Positions 1 to 11,296 of a stretch of DNA of 64,000 nucleotides are shown here, piece by piece. A program made the translations under genes and the position numbers. Below the pieces are notes generated by a model. That model had not been told where the DNA came from. It searched no databases and saw only the letters and a list, made by a program, of their open reading frames with translations. Each line of letters opens with the position of its first letter. Within the stretch, counting starts at the first letter, position 1. Origin of the DNA: Nereocystis luetkeana (Eukaryota > Sar > Phaeophyceae > Laminariales > Laminariaceae); contig JARUPZ010000002.1 of the NCBI GenBank assembly GCA_031213475.1, forward strand, positions 10,278,628-10,342,627, read 5' to 3'.

Positions 1-217
1 CTGGCTTCATGCAATCACCATGCATGAAAAAAGAGTACACCACCTCGACCCCTCTCTCCGAATTTCCCCCCCAACCAGACAGTGCCTACGAAACTTGTCT
101 CCGCGGGCGATATCGCACCATATGTAAGGCACCCCACACCCCCATTGCTCTCTTTGCGGGAAAAATAGGCGAACCACCGACGCCTAAAACAACGACGCGA
201 CGCCAAAAACAACCGTG

Positions 218-315
218 CCACCTATAAAGATGCCACCTATAACGGTGCCACCTATAAATATGCCACCTGTAACGGTGCCACCTATAACGGTGCCACTATA
301 ACGATGCCACGACAA
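218..315. repeat. Short tandem repeat, about 17-18 bp unit
   Basis: Five to six imperfect copies of a unit like TGCCACCTATAACGG follow one another. No gene is visible between 1 and 397. This stretch would lie in an intron or downstream of the MUS81 linker exon. Confidence 0.7.
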
Positions 316-397
316 ACGCGGCGCCCACCTTTCTCTCCAATGGTGCCCGCGCTCAGCTCCTGCCGCAGCCAGGCCGGGCAAGGACGGCCCCTCCAAT

Positions 398-1562
398 TCA
401 GCGCGCCACTGACGGAGCCGTCGGCGCGGGCGCGCGACACCGACCTGTAGCACGTCTCCGACCGCCACGGGAATACAGCCCGGTAGGCGAGCCCTTCTTC
501 CTCTTCCCAAGCCCCCCCCCCCCCCTCCCCCCCCCCCCCTCCTCTTCCTCTCCCCCTTCCTCCTCCTCTGTCCCTTCCTCTTCCTCATCCTCTTCGCCTT
601 TATCTTCCCCTTCCTCTTTCCCTGCCCGTTGCCCCGCCGCGCGTCCTCCTCCTGCCCGCGCGCGCAACCGGCCTCCTCCCGCGTCCGACACGTCTCCCGC
701 AGACACCGGAGCCCTCGCGCTGGGCGGCGCGCGGCCCTGCGACACCCCAACACCCGGTTCGTCGTCTTCTTCGTCGCTGAGGGAGATGTCTACCACCATG
801 TCATGCGCTCCCGCCCCGGCCCCGGCCCCGGCCCCGGCCCCGGCCCCCGCACCGCCGCCTGATTTTACTCTGTCGCGCCGTTGCGGCACGGCGGCTACGA
901 TCGGATTGTTACCGGCGTCGCCTTCGCCATCGCCTCTGCACCTGCTTCTGCCTTCTCGAGCGACAGTCGCCCCCCTGCCCGAAGGCGAGGAAGGAGACCC
1001 CGTGGAGCCGAGCTTTTGCTGGTGAAAGAACCGTTTCTTCTCTTCGCTGCCAAGGCTTCTGGTGCTGCTACCCCTGCTGCTGCCGCCCCTACCGCTGATG
1101 CTGCTGATGCTATTGCTATTGTTGCTGCTGCTACTGCTACACCTTGTCCGGGGCGAGGCGCCGACTCCTGTCCGGGGCGACGCTAAACCTGCACCGCCAC
1201 CACCACCACCACCACCACCACCTCCTCCCGACGATGCCGTTGCGATCCCGTCGCTCGCCGCGCGCGTCAGCGTCAACCAGGCTTCGTCGATCGGGCCGAG
1301 CGCATCGCGCCCTTCCCCGTCCTCCTCCTCCTTCTCCTCCTCTTCCTCGGCTCCGCCCGTTTTCTTCCCCGATCCCCCCCTGCCGCATCGCTGCAGCGCG
1401 ACAAGAAGCGGGCTGCCGACGCCACATTTTTGGCCTCTGTCTGTGTCTTTGCCTTTGCCTTTGCCTAGGCCTACGCCGGCGATGTTGGCCCCGCTGGAAG
1501 GATGGTCAGCGGAGCCGAGCTGCTGGTAAAGCCGCGTCCTCTTCTCGTAGTTCACTTCGCCG
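398..1562 (-). CDS. Probable MUS81 linker exon, low complexity, acidic 3' part
   Basis: The frame opens after a strong acceptor (CT-rich tract, CAG) at 1562 with one leading base, which fits phase 2 from the exon upstream. The peptide starts GEVNYEKRTRLYQQLGS, followed by Glu-, Gly-, Ser-, Arg- and Ala/Gly-rich runs and a SLSDEEDDE patch. A related block (FHQQKLGSTG) recurs about 190 residues on, which suggests internal duplication. Runs of ten or more C at 510-540 make the frame near 398-500 uncertain, so the donor was not placed. The Cys/Leu/Pro reading upstream of 1562 is a CAGG tetranucleotide repeat, not protein. Confidence 0.42.
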
Positions 1563-4500
1563 CTGTCGGGAGCACGGAGACGAGAGAGCAGGCAGGCGGG
1601 CAGGCAGGCGGGCAGGCGGGCAGGCGGGCAGGCAGGCAGGCAGGTAGGCAGGCAGGCAGGCAGACAGGCAGACAGCAACACAGGCAGGCAGGCAGGCAGG
1701 CAGGCAGCAACACAGGCAAGCAGGCAGGCAGACAGACAGACACACAGCACGTTAGCGTTAGAGTCATCGTCGCCGTCAGCGCATTCCATCGGGGCGACAC
1801 AACACTGGAGGAATCGTTGCGCGCAACTCACTTGTGCGTACACACCGCAAGTCCTGTGCGACCCGCCTTTGCAAATCCGTTGTCAAATCGGGCCCGACCA
1901 ACGTCAGACCGCGCCCCATCAAACGTCGGATGACTGGCCCGTCGAACCTCCTCAGAGCAAAAAAAACTTCGAAAGCAACGCGTGTATGCTAGTAGTCGCT
2001 TCGTACAATCACATCATGCCAAACACGCAGACACGGAGGCGCCGCACGATCAACCAAACCCGTGCCCACCCGCCTGCAGCACCCCCTTAAGAGCCCTTTT
2101 CACCACACGATGACGGAGATAAACCAGGGAAGCGCAATACTGACGAGGTCAGAGCGAACGTACCGGCAATACCGCAAATTGGGCAAATGCGGAAACCGCT
2201 CCCAAGCGCCGGAACCCGCGAAAACAAACTACCAAAAGAACTCTTTAAAAGTTAAAAAAAAAAAAACATAGGGGTTTCCAGTATGCATCTGAGCGTTTTT
2301 CACGAAGGATCAGTACAGAAATCCCTGAACCACAAAAAAAATGCAAACCGCATCGTTTTTTTTATAACCGATGAGAACCTGGTACCGTACCCGTATTACA
2401 CACCCCTGAGATAAGACCCTCCCCTCCGGACGCACGCACCTCTCCTGCAACAGCCTCGCCCGCTTAGTCGCACGTCCCATCGCACGGATGCCCCCCTCCC
2501 CCCCCCCCGGCAGCAGAGGCAGCAGCAGCAGCCTCCTTCCTCGCAGCCTCGCCCTTCGCTGACCCCATGTTCTTGGGCACCGCCGTCGTTCCCGCCCCCG
2601 CCCCCGCCCCCGCCGCCGCCGTCACCAGCTCCGACGACGCGATCTCTCTAGCCCTCCTCGCCTCGGCCGCGAGCGCCGTCTTCGTCTTGCTTCCCCCCCC
2701 GCTGCCTCTACCATTCTCCCTCTCGATGGCACCGCCGCTGCCGATACAACTCCCGCCGCCGTTGCTGCCCCCGCCGCCGCTGCTGCCGCCGCTCACTCTA
2801 CCCGTCCAGAGAGACGTAACGCTCGGACCGGCGGTAGCGCCCGTTCTTGAGGAAGCAATGCGCGAATAGGGGTTGGCCACCGACACGTGACCAACCTTGG
2901 GCGCGCGGGCGGTGCGACCCACCACGCTGCTCGTAGCGCGCGGGCCGGGAGGCGAGCCCGAGGGGAGGCTCGGCGGGGGCCGGGGCGGCTGGAGGTCGTC
3001 CGCGTCCGTCTCCCCGGGGCCGTGGTGGAAATCGCGAAATACGTCGGGATGGTCCTGCCGTCGGAGGGAGAGCGGAAAGGCATGTAGGACACCATCATCA
3101 GCGTACAGCAGTGCCGCGTTTTGTTTTTCATTGGCTTCCCCACAACAGGGAGAAGAGTAAGGGTGGTGCGCATCGGTGTATAGACTATACGTACGGGTGC
3201 TATGCACCACGAGTACGAGCACCGACTACGCATACTTGACTTGTAGAACCACAGCAGTAGTAGAGCAGCTATAAACTCGTTTCGGCTGGTTGGTCGGTGT
3301 TACTTGCCCGTCTACTTGCCCGGTGGCTACTTCATCTTCATGAGTTTTTTTTTTTTTTTTTCAGATTCTTCGATATCACCCACCCGGTGGGTACGTACGA
3401 GTAGCTGGCGCGAGGGACGAACGCCCTGTTGTTGTGTTCTCTCTTCTGAGATAGCGACACCCCTATCCCCTATTCCCTTTCCCGTATCCGTAACCTTGCA
3501 CACGCTACGACTACGAGCACTGTATGAAACTGCGTCTTGTCTTCACATTAAACCGCCCTTTCTACCCAGCTTCATCAGTAACACCCAGTGTCCGTCCTGA
3601 TGCCTTATCCTAGGGATATACTATGTCCGTGGTCACACACTCTGAGACAGAGAAAGCCCAAAAACAAAAACAAAAATCGCAAATTTCATGGACACAGCAG
3701 GTGAAATGCCAGCGTACTGGGTACGAGAACACAACAACGCTGTCAGGACCAGATGATAAGAACAGAAAGACACGAATATATAGACATACATATATATACA
3801 CGATGCTCGCACACGTACACGTTTATTTCATTGCTTCCGCACACAGGGAGGAGGGGAAAAAGGGCTGCTGCTGTATGTGTTTTTCCCGACAACAGACATG
3901 TATCATAACTGGTAACAGGGTAGGGTAGCGTGCGACTGAACGTTTCTTTTTTTTCCATTTCCCAAGAACAGGCAGGAGAACATTGGTAGGGCAGCGCATT
4001 GCACGTTTTTCTACAATTCTCAACAGGCAGAAGGCTACTGATACGGGTGGCGTGCTGTACGTTTTCATGCGGCTCCCGATAACAAGCAGGGAGGAGGGGG
4101 GCGGTAGGGGGGAGGGGGGTTACAAGGGAGGACACGAGAAAGCGGGAGGTTGAGTCAATGGCGCCGCGAAAGAAAGACAAAAAAACATCGCCAATTCGAG
4201 CATGGTCGAGTGCGATCCGGCAAAAACAAATCATCGCTCAAGTGGAATCAAGCAACACAACATACACGAATTTTTCATTGCCAGCCGGCAGCAACAAACC
4301 TTGTTCTTTTCTCGCGGGCAACGGACGCGACAGCAGCAGTAGGTACTTGCAGCTGGAACTATCGAGTTTTTCCACCTAGGTTCCCCCGCACATATATGCA
4401 CTGTGTCAAGAATACCGCACGAAGGAAAAAAACTAATTTAACAGCTTGAAAAACAATGGCAAGCTTGAAGCCTAGAATACTATTACATCGAGATATTAAC

Positions 4501-7500
4501 GGCCTTCCAATTTTTCATGTTTTCCCCCCTTTTTCCACGGCATTTACTAGGAAATCTGAACCGAAAAAAAGGGCAGACTACACTACGGGGAAACACTCCC
4601 TTCGATAACCATGGGCCATAATTGAATTCGCGACCCACCCCCGCCCCATGCAATATTCTCGCTCCAGCTACCCCGTCTATGACTCAAGCGTTAGAGAATC
4701 TACCTCGGCTGTGAATTCGAGGGGAGGAGGGGAGGCACAACACTCTTGTAATTGCTATCAGGCCGAGGGCGCAGCAGTGTCACACACGCGCGCAAGAGGT
4801 GGGATCGAGAGAAGCGGGGCGGAGTGCACCACAGGCGAGCGGAATAAAAAAAATACCCACCACGACAAGCTGCCAGCTCCGAGCTGTGCCGCACCGCTGC
4901 GGGCCCCTTTTCAATAGCCCGGACTGGCCGCACTCTTGTCGCGGAGCGCTCCCACCAACGAGAAAATACCCCCCCTCTCCACCCGCGATTGATCACATCT
5001 ACGGTAAGGAGATGAGGCAAAAGCGGACCTGCTTGCATTGAGACTTTCCCGAACGGAACCGGCAGCGGACAGCAAGATTGTTTTTACACAACGCGCAAGA
5101 CTCCGAACAATTTGACGGGATGAAGGCCAGCCTCCTCGAACGCCCACACCAGCAGCAGCTGCGCCACCAACCCCAACACCACCAACACCAACACCACCAA
5201 CACCGCCACCACCGCCACCACCGCCACCACCACCAACACCACCAACATCAACACCACCAACACTTACACCAACATCAACGCCGCAAACACTCAATACCAA
5301 GACCGGCACCAGCACCAGCACCAGCACAAAAAAAAAACACCAACACCAACACCAACAAAACCCGAACAACCAACACCGCCTAAACCATCAACACCAACAC
5401 CACCAACACCACCAACATCAACACCACCAACACTTACACCAACATCAACGCCACAAACACTCACACCAAGACCGGCACCAGCACCAGCACAAAACAAAAA
5501 CACCACCACCAAAACCAACAAAACCCGAACCATCAACACCACCTGAACCATCAACACCAACAACACTTGCACCAACACAAAGAATACCAATACCAACACA
5601 AAACCTACATCGACGCCAGCACCAACACCACCAACGCCACCATACCAACATCCACATCAACCCCACCAGACCACCAACACCACCACCACACCTCAACGAT
5701 GCGAGCCGCGAGCTCCCTCCCTTCGGCGCTGAGGCGGAAGGTGTGACACTTCCCTCCTTTCGTGTTCCTTTCGACAAGCGACTTTGCTTCCAGCGTCTTC
5801 GTCATGCACGACCACGCGCCGTAGCTCGTTGCAGCGGTCACGTGCGGCCCCCTCACCTGCGCGTATTGTTGCGACCAGCAAACGCCATATTATAAATTTA
5901 CGTTGGCGCCAAAATATAGGGACCTCTTTTCGAGACGGCTGAAGCGACCGACCAAACTGTCCGACGAACCGACCGACCGACCGACCGACCGACCAGGATC
6001 AACAAACGTACACCAGTTGACGGAAGTTACAAACAAACTTGCTGCGCGAGGGCCCAGCAGCAGCTTGCACCATCACACAAAACTAACGCACGTACTGAGC
6101 AAAGCCTGTACACGGGGGGGGGGGCGGGGGGGGGGGGGGGGGGAGTACGCTCTTGTTCGGTCACAAACTCGCAGTTGTTCATCCATCAGGAGGATCCAGG
6201 CGGGGAGAGTACAAGGACCGTTTGACGAGCGATTCCATTCCCCCCCCCCGGCGCTCTCGCCCCTCACGGTACGTAACTCGAGCGATAAAGTTGAGCCTAT
6301 ACTGCTGTGCTGCTCCTGTAAAAATGTGTCAACGCGTCGGCATCGGCCAGAGAAGCTACTCCGACAAGCCTTTCGTCAAAACCCGGGTGGCTGCATCATC
6401 TACCCCGCGTCGCGTGGCACAGAGCAGAATCACGCCGCGGCACCCACCGCGGTCATCGGTTCCGTGCAGAACCGTTGCGCCGCGGGTGTGAGGGTAGCTT
6501 TGTCGGAAGAGGCCGTTCCCTCTTGCTCGAACAGCCACAGCTGCGCCAGGATGGCGAAAGGGCCTGGGGGGGGGGGGGGGGGGGGGGGCAGACGGCGCAT
6601 CACCGAGCCCGTGAAAAACAGCACAACAGGAGGTAGCAAGCAATCAACACGTCAACCGGCCAATCAGTCAATCAATCAATCAATCAATCGATCAATCAAT
6701 CCATCAATCGATCAACCAACCAACCAACCAACCAACCTTCAACCAACCAACCAACCGACCAACCAGTCAAAGTTTCCGTCAATGCATCAGTCTCCAAAAT
6801 CGATCTCCACACTCATGGAGACCGAAATTGCAGACAAACGGACATAATGGGCAAACAAACAAGACAAAGCTGACCAGACCAGACCAGACCGGCCGACCGA
6901 CCGACCGACCGAAAAAAAAACCGGCTGGACCGGCGAGCCAAAAACGTCAGGGATCGTCACCACGACAGGGGGGTTTCACTCATGTTGCGCGGCATTCTCA
7001 CCGGACTTTGATCTGGGGTAGTAGTCCTTTTGTTTAGTGCTCTTTTTGCGTTTCGGCTCAGCCGGTTGTGGAAGCGCGAATTCGTCGTCATCGTCGTCGT
7101 CAGACCCAAGTTGTGGAGAAAGAGGTTGCCCCCGCCCCCCCCACATCCCGCGCCCCCCGCGCCCCCGGCGCCCCCCGCGCCCCCCGCGTCTTCCGCGTGA
7201 TCCTGGCAGACCCCAAATGGCAGTTACACCAGGGTAGAGATAACACAGGAAGTGAGTGCTTTATATAAACAGGTGCAGAAAAAAAAAAAAAACATCGCGT
7301 CGATGAATATGCTACTGCTGTTGTCTCACCTGGTACGGCATTAGTACCAAGGGAAAAATTTTTGATAAGGTCTGTCCGTCCGGAACTATACTTCCAGTGA
7401 CGTTTTTGGTCCTAACTGATGAAAAACGCACATTTGTAACATGAAACAAATATATTAGTGACCGCAAAGAGGAGCGGCATCGATGATAAGAGGGGAAAAA

Positions 7501-10500
7501 AATCGTCTCTCCAAAACGAATTCGAGTAAATAAGGGACAGTCCACCCCAGCATGCAAAAAACAAGAAAAAAAACTCCACGAGTCTGGGCAAACTCCCGCC
7601 AAAATAAACAATTTTGGACAAAATGCGATATATCTCCCGAAATGTTCACACGTGTCAAACAAACGTTAATCATTTTCTGACCGGGTCGCTGAGACGAGTC
7701 GTTTGCCGTCATCTACTTTGAAAACGTACCATGAGGTACCATAAGGTATCCCGAAATAAAGCGGGAAAACGACCTCAAAATCCGTTCTTTTTGCCCATAA
7801 TTTCATCATTCTTTTTATTTCTCATCGGAATTTCAAGGGCTGTCCGAATCCGTCATTGATTTTGTCTCGTGAAGATTGTGCCCCCCCCGAAAGCATACCG
7901 GGTACCATGTACCAGGTACCCGGTGCATTAGTCCAAGAAAAAAATCGGTACAATACGGGGTCATGGATACATGGCTATTTGACGGTGTATTCAGATGTTG
8001 GAATAGCGTCGTTCCCGCTGAGGAAACTGCAGCAGAGTGCCGGGGGGAAATGCAAGCTTCGGGCTAAACGGACTATACATGCATATTGCTGTACATATAA
8101 TATTTACCAGGTAGGTGAATACTGGTTTGTGTACGAGTATACAATGCGCTCCGCTTCGCGGGCGGCCTACGCCGCCTGCTACGCTCGCTCAGGAAGGAAA
8201 AGCACATCCAAGTATGGGAAGCGGACAGGAGTCCATTATTGAATACCTGGTACAGTTTATTCTTTGTGATTGTAGTTGCAAACTGGCGACTTGATAATGC
8301 CAAAAGCCCCGCCGCCATGCTTCAGGCAGGGGAGAAAACAGCTTGGATGCCACATACGCTTCACGTCGCGGGCGGTTCCGCCCGCTACGCTCGCTCACAT
8401 ACCGTACGTTCGTATATACCCCAGGTAGGGTAATACTTTTCTTATCTTGATATGCTTGCTGTTAGTACGAAAGAGAAGCACACCTCGCCTGCGGGGGGGG
8501 GGCACGACAGATTGTTTCCCCTAGATTTTGCTTTCATTTTTCTTCTTTTTCTCTTTCGATTTGTCCACCTTGTTTTTGTTTTCTCTTTGATTGTTTCTTT
8601 TCGTTTCACTATTTCGTAGATTGCGTATGTCGTGCCTGTCGTATCTAGTATGATGACATGGCTTTGCATTGCCCACTGCAGTGCTTACTGCACACGTGGC
8701 AACGTAGTATCTCTGTGGCGTAGCTTTGTGACCACAGAACTTGTATCTCTTCTAGGATTGAAGAATCGGCACGGACACTGGTTGTGCTGGATGTCGACGG
8801 GTAGAAAGAACGGCTTAATGTGAAGAACACACACACACAGCACAGCTGCCCCGCAAAAACAATGAAAATAAAACAGCAACTTTGAGAAAGAAAAAAAAAA
8901 AACGCCCCCTCATGTAATAATTTTCTGCCTTATTGGAACACCTTGCACCGGTCAAAAGAAGAAAAAACGAACAGTAGAGCTTCTCTCTCAGCCTCGAACG
9001 CCACCCGCCCCTCTCGCGACCACCTCACCACCGATTCGGTCCGGGTAAAGCTTTCCTCACTCTCTGCCACAGTGAGCCCCGTCGCCCGTCTCGTGTGAAG
9101 CCTGGTGCTCACCGTGGCCGTCGTTCGCCAACTCGACAATGTTGGTACTCAGACTGCGTTGTTCTCTCTTTGATCTTTGGTCGGAAAAATAAGCACCGCT
9201 TGAATCTTGTCTTGCAATCCCGAACGACCCTTATAGGCTCGTACATACTCTATCCAAAACAACGAATGAAAACCAGACAGAGCCCATTCATGCTTGCCTC
9301 GTGTCTCGAGACACAAGCCATCACTAGCCACGAAAACGGCGACCGCGCTCCTTGCAACCCCCCCTCCACGCACCAGCACCCGCTAACACCCGCGACGGCG
9401 CCGGGCTCGCCCGCGGTGCCGTGCTCGGAGTACACGCACGCACACGAAACGAAAGAAGAAAAAATGAAAAAATAACCGAAAGTGCCACGAGAAATGGAGA
9501 AAACTAAGAACCGCTGGAAAGGCCCGGCCAGTGATAAAAGGAGGCGATTTCCAAGTGGGAGCTCTGAGAGGCCAAGGATTTACCAACGGAGCACGCTCAG
9601 AGAGTGAGATATCTGCAAGTAGTTCTATTTACGATAGACTTCGAACTATACGAATAGTTACGTATGTAATCGTGAATGGACCCATGGAGTGTCGTGAGCG
9701 TTGCCATGAGCCGATCTGAAATGTCATAGCATGGCGGCATACCAGTATGTCGTACCAGGTACTACTGCTTTAGGATCATACAAGCACGATCAGCTCACCT
9801 TTCGTACCTTGACCTGGCACAAACCTGTACTATTAACATTAATATTACGACAGCATTAATACTTTATGTTCGTACGATAATAAACACTACCAGGTACTTG
9901 TACAACGAGCACATGTTCACACTCCTGCCATGCGCGATCCCGACCCCCCCCCCTCCTCCCGCCTTCACCCCCTACCTCTCGAGGTGCTGCCGCCGCTGTT
10001 GTTGCTGCCTCGCCTATTCGTCGAGCTCGGGGGAGCGAAGTCGTCGAAGCTCCCTCCACCACCTCCAGCAGCGCCAGGTGGGTTCCGGTTGCGGGGAGCA
10101 AACAGCTCCTCTGAAAAAAACACCACGCAAGAAGTCGAAGCAAACGACGTGTGCAGGCAATGGGTAAATGACGCCGTGACCTTCGCGACACGCGATGGAC
10201 ACGTCTGCGAGGCATACCCAAAGTTATTCCGGAGAGTTTCGGCGATCTTTGTCACGAACACTCCCACTTGCTACTACTGCTGTGTCGTACCAGGTCAGGT
10301 ACCAGGTAACAGGTAGGTACCTGGTATGAGATAGTGCATGAACGACTTTTTTAAATATTGGACCTCGGGCCTCGCACCTCGGGAGCAAATTCAGTCACAA
10401 AAAAGTTTGGATGCGAGCCGTCACAGGGCATGGCTACTGCGACACCGGATGGTATCGAGTAAAACCAAGTCCTCTCACCTTCCTCCCAGCGTTCGAGAGC

Positions 10501-10503
10501 CAT
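398..10503 (-). CDS. MUS81: MUS81-type structure-specific endonuclease, N-terminal and linker part (3' end off window)
   Basis: MUS81 with an EME partner cuts branched DNA (replication forks, recombination intermediates) in the nucleus. Phase-matched exons on the minus strand: 10503-10479, 10110-9976, 7202-7002, 6563-6448, 5856-5692, then probably 3054 to about 2474 and 1562 to about 400. All inner junctions are GT..AG. Residues about 121-214 (exons 4-5) form the MUS81 winged-helix domain: a helix with FAILAQLWLF, then TLTPAAQRFC, YGAWSCMTKTL and LSAEGRELAARI. It is preceded by the usual basic Tyr-x-Pro segment ending in SKSG. An RG-rich stretch and an Asp run lie at about 55-100. The N-terminal helix-hairpin-helix of the family was not found, so either upstream exons are missing from this model or the domain is lost. 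The ERKxxxD nuclease domain would lie left of base 1. The two most 3' exons are low-complexity linker and less sure than the winged helix. Confidence 0.78.
1586..1742. repeat. CAGG/CAGA tetranucleotide microsatellite
   Basis: About 150 bp of CAGG with some CGGG and CAGA variants, directly upstream of the acceptor at 1562. It produces the spurious Cys-Leu-Pro-Ala reading frames on the minus strand. Confidence 0.9.
1860..2463. other. Intron sequence, no feature recognised
   Basis: The stretch between the two putative linker exons is AT-richer, with short A runs near 2250 and 2330. No coding frame with plausible composition and no clear repeat was seen. Confidence 0.5.
2464..3054 (-). CDS. Probable MUS81 linker exon (Gly/Ser/Ala-rich)
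   Basis: An open frame starts after a good acceptor (pyrimidine-rich tract, then CAG) at 3054 and runs to a stop at 2464. It begins in phase 0, matching the phase-0 end of the winged-helix exon at 5692. Two possible donors, after 2486 and 2474, both leave phase 2, which is what the next exon at 1562 requires. The peptide opens DHPDVFRDF and then becomes Gly/Ser/Ala-rich with a basic patch. It could instead be the terminal exon of another gene ending at the stop. Composition alone does not identify it. Confidence 0.5.
   Translation of the reverse strand, partial: DHPDVFRDFHHGPGETDADDLQPPRPPPSLPSGSPPGPRATSSVVGRTARAPKVGHVSVANPYSRIASSRTGATAGPSVTSLWTGRVSGGSSGGGGSNGGGSCIGSGGAIERENGRGSGGGSKTKTALAAEARRAREIASSELVTAAAGAGAGAGTTAVPKNMGSAKGEAARKEAAAAASAAGGGGGGHPCDGTCD
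3540..3805 (-). mobile_element. 5'-truncated LINE tail (3' UTR only)
   Basis: Read on the minus strand this matches the 3' end of the LINE at 38390-38650. It shares the run after ACTGGGTG, the GTAGAAAGG..GGTTTAATGTGA terminus and the GTTCTCGTACCC box. Only about 260 bp of 3' UTR remains, as expected for target-primed reverse transcription that stopped early. It sits in the long intron between the winged-helix exon and the 3054 exon of MUS81. Confidence 0.75.
3885..4105. repeat. Imperfect tandem repeat, unit about 65-75 bp
   Basis: Three diverged units share a core resembling AACAGG..GGTAGGGCAGCG followed by TGCACGTTTTTC. The flanks 4110-5150 hold no recognisable gene or repeat. Confidence 0.5.
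5155..5692. repeat. CACCAACAC-type minisatellite with higher-order units
   Basis: Over 500 bp of ACC/AAC triplets in which a block of about 165 bp is repeated (5225-5330 and 5390-5495 share the CAAGACCGGCACCAGCACC box). It abuts the donor of the winged-helix exon at 5692, so it is intronic. The Trp/Cys/Val and His/Gln-rich frames across it are artefacts. Confidence 0.85.
5857..6447. other. Intron between MUS81 exons 4 and 5
   Basis: Holds a (CGAC)n run at 5968-5995 and a long G run at 6113-6143. Nothing coding was recognised. Confidence 0.6.
6656..6765. repeat. ATCA/ACCA tetranucleotide repeat
   Basis: CAAT/CAAC tetranucleotides run for about 110 bp, followed by GACC repeats near 6870-6912. 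All of it lies in the intron between MUS81 exons 3 and 4 (7001-6564). Confidence 0.8.
7203..8120. other. MUS81 intron sequence, nothing recognised
   Basis: Moderately AT-rich sequence without a credible exon. TACCAGGTA-type motifs occur near 7905 and 8108. Confidence 0.5.
8140..9640. repeat. Dispersed 1.2-kb repeat, copy 1 (with LINE-tail insertion)
   Basis: 8140-8440 and 8930-9640 match 18150-18420 and 18540-19240 in the same order and orientation at high identity. The extra block in this copy (about 8490-8840) is a LINE tail. A minus-strand frame containing GKHEWALSGFH and YKGRSGLQ is partly conserved between the copies, so the repeat may carry a decayed gene. The class of element is unknown and no terminal repeats were found. 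Confidence 0.65.
8515..8830 (+). mobile_element. 5'-truncated LINE tail inserted in the dispersed repeat
   Basis: Ends with the tail shared by this window's LINE family: CGGACACTGG, GGGTAGAAAGAACGG, TTAATGTGAAG. It interrupts the homology between the two 1.2-kb repeats, so it arrived after the duplication or after the family spread. Confidence 0.65.
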
Positions 10504-11296
10504 CTTTCTCGTGCGCAGAGCCCACCAGCCGGCCAGTGACGAGAGGGTTATGGGCATGAAAAGGGGGGTTTTGGGTTTCCATAAATACTGAGGCGTGTAC
10601 GCATTGGGATTTGGTGCTGTGATACCCCGCGTGCAACAAACAAATCTGCGTACGAGCGTACGAGGCACATCCCATGTCTTCGCAACCTTGCCTTCGCTAC
10701 TCTGCTCATTGAAACGACCGCAAATCGAACATAGATCAAATGTGGTATGATACCAGAATAGTGAAGCGGTACTCGTACAGATATAGTGTGCAAATGTGTA
10801 TTACCTGGTACCAGATACCAGGTATAACTACTTTTGGTTCAGTACGAGTACATACATGTGGTATGTTTTGTATGAATGAAGGTGGGCAAGTAACGTACCA
10901 GGTAAGTACCAGGGTAAGTAAGTAAGTGGTGGGTATAAAACGCCGGCATTCGACGGCTATATTCAATTCGCCGTATATTGCGCAATACACACACGGATGG
11001 TGTTCGTTCGTTGCTTCACACGCGTGGGTGGCTTGTATCGCTTCTGGGTGCTGAAGCATGCATGCATGCATGCAGGAGTTTGTATAGGCAGCGAAATCTT
11101 CACACCACCACGATGGACGCCGCCGGCCTTCTTCTGAGAGACTTGCAGGCGAAAGCGTGTAAGTATTCGCTTAAAACACGGCCAGTCACAAAATAGAAAA
11201 AAAGACAACAACGAGCAGGCAGGCCGTTGCCCACCGTTGTTATATATATACTGACTGTGAACTACTTATTGCTGCATGCAGCAATTTTTGGGCATG
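10504..11296. other. Upstream of the modelled MUS81 start; motif-rich spacer
   Basis: No exon was recognised. TACCAGGTA-like motifs cluster at 10798-10820 and 10898-10915, and a direct repeat of GCATGCAT occurs at 11058-11075. Missing first exons (helix-hairpin-helix) could lie here or further right. Confidence 0.4.

Noticed and set aside
1563-1843. Cys/Leu/Pro/Ala-rich N-terminus of the long minus-strand frame
   Set aside because: It is a translation of the CAGG tetranucleotide repeat upstream of a good splice acceptor, so it is intronic.
5078-5777. His/Gln-rich and Trp/Cys/Val-rich frames
   Set aside because: All derive from the ACC/AAC minisatellite in an intron. No codon structure beyond the repeat.
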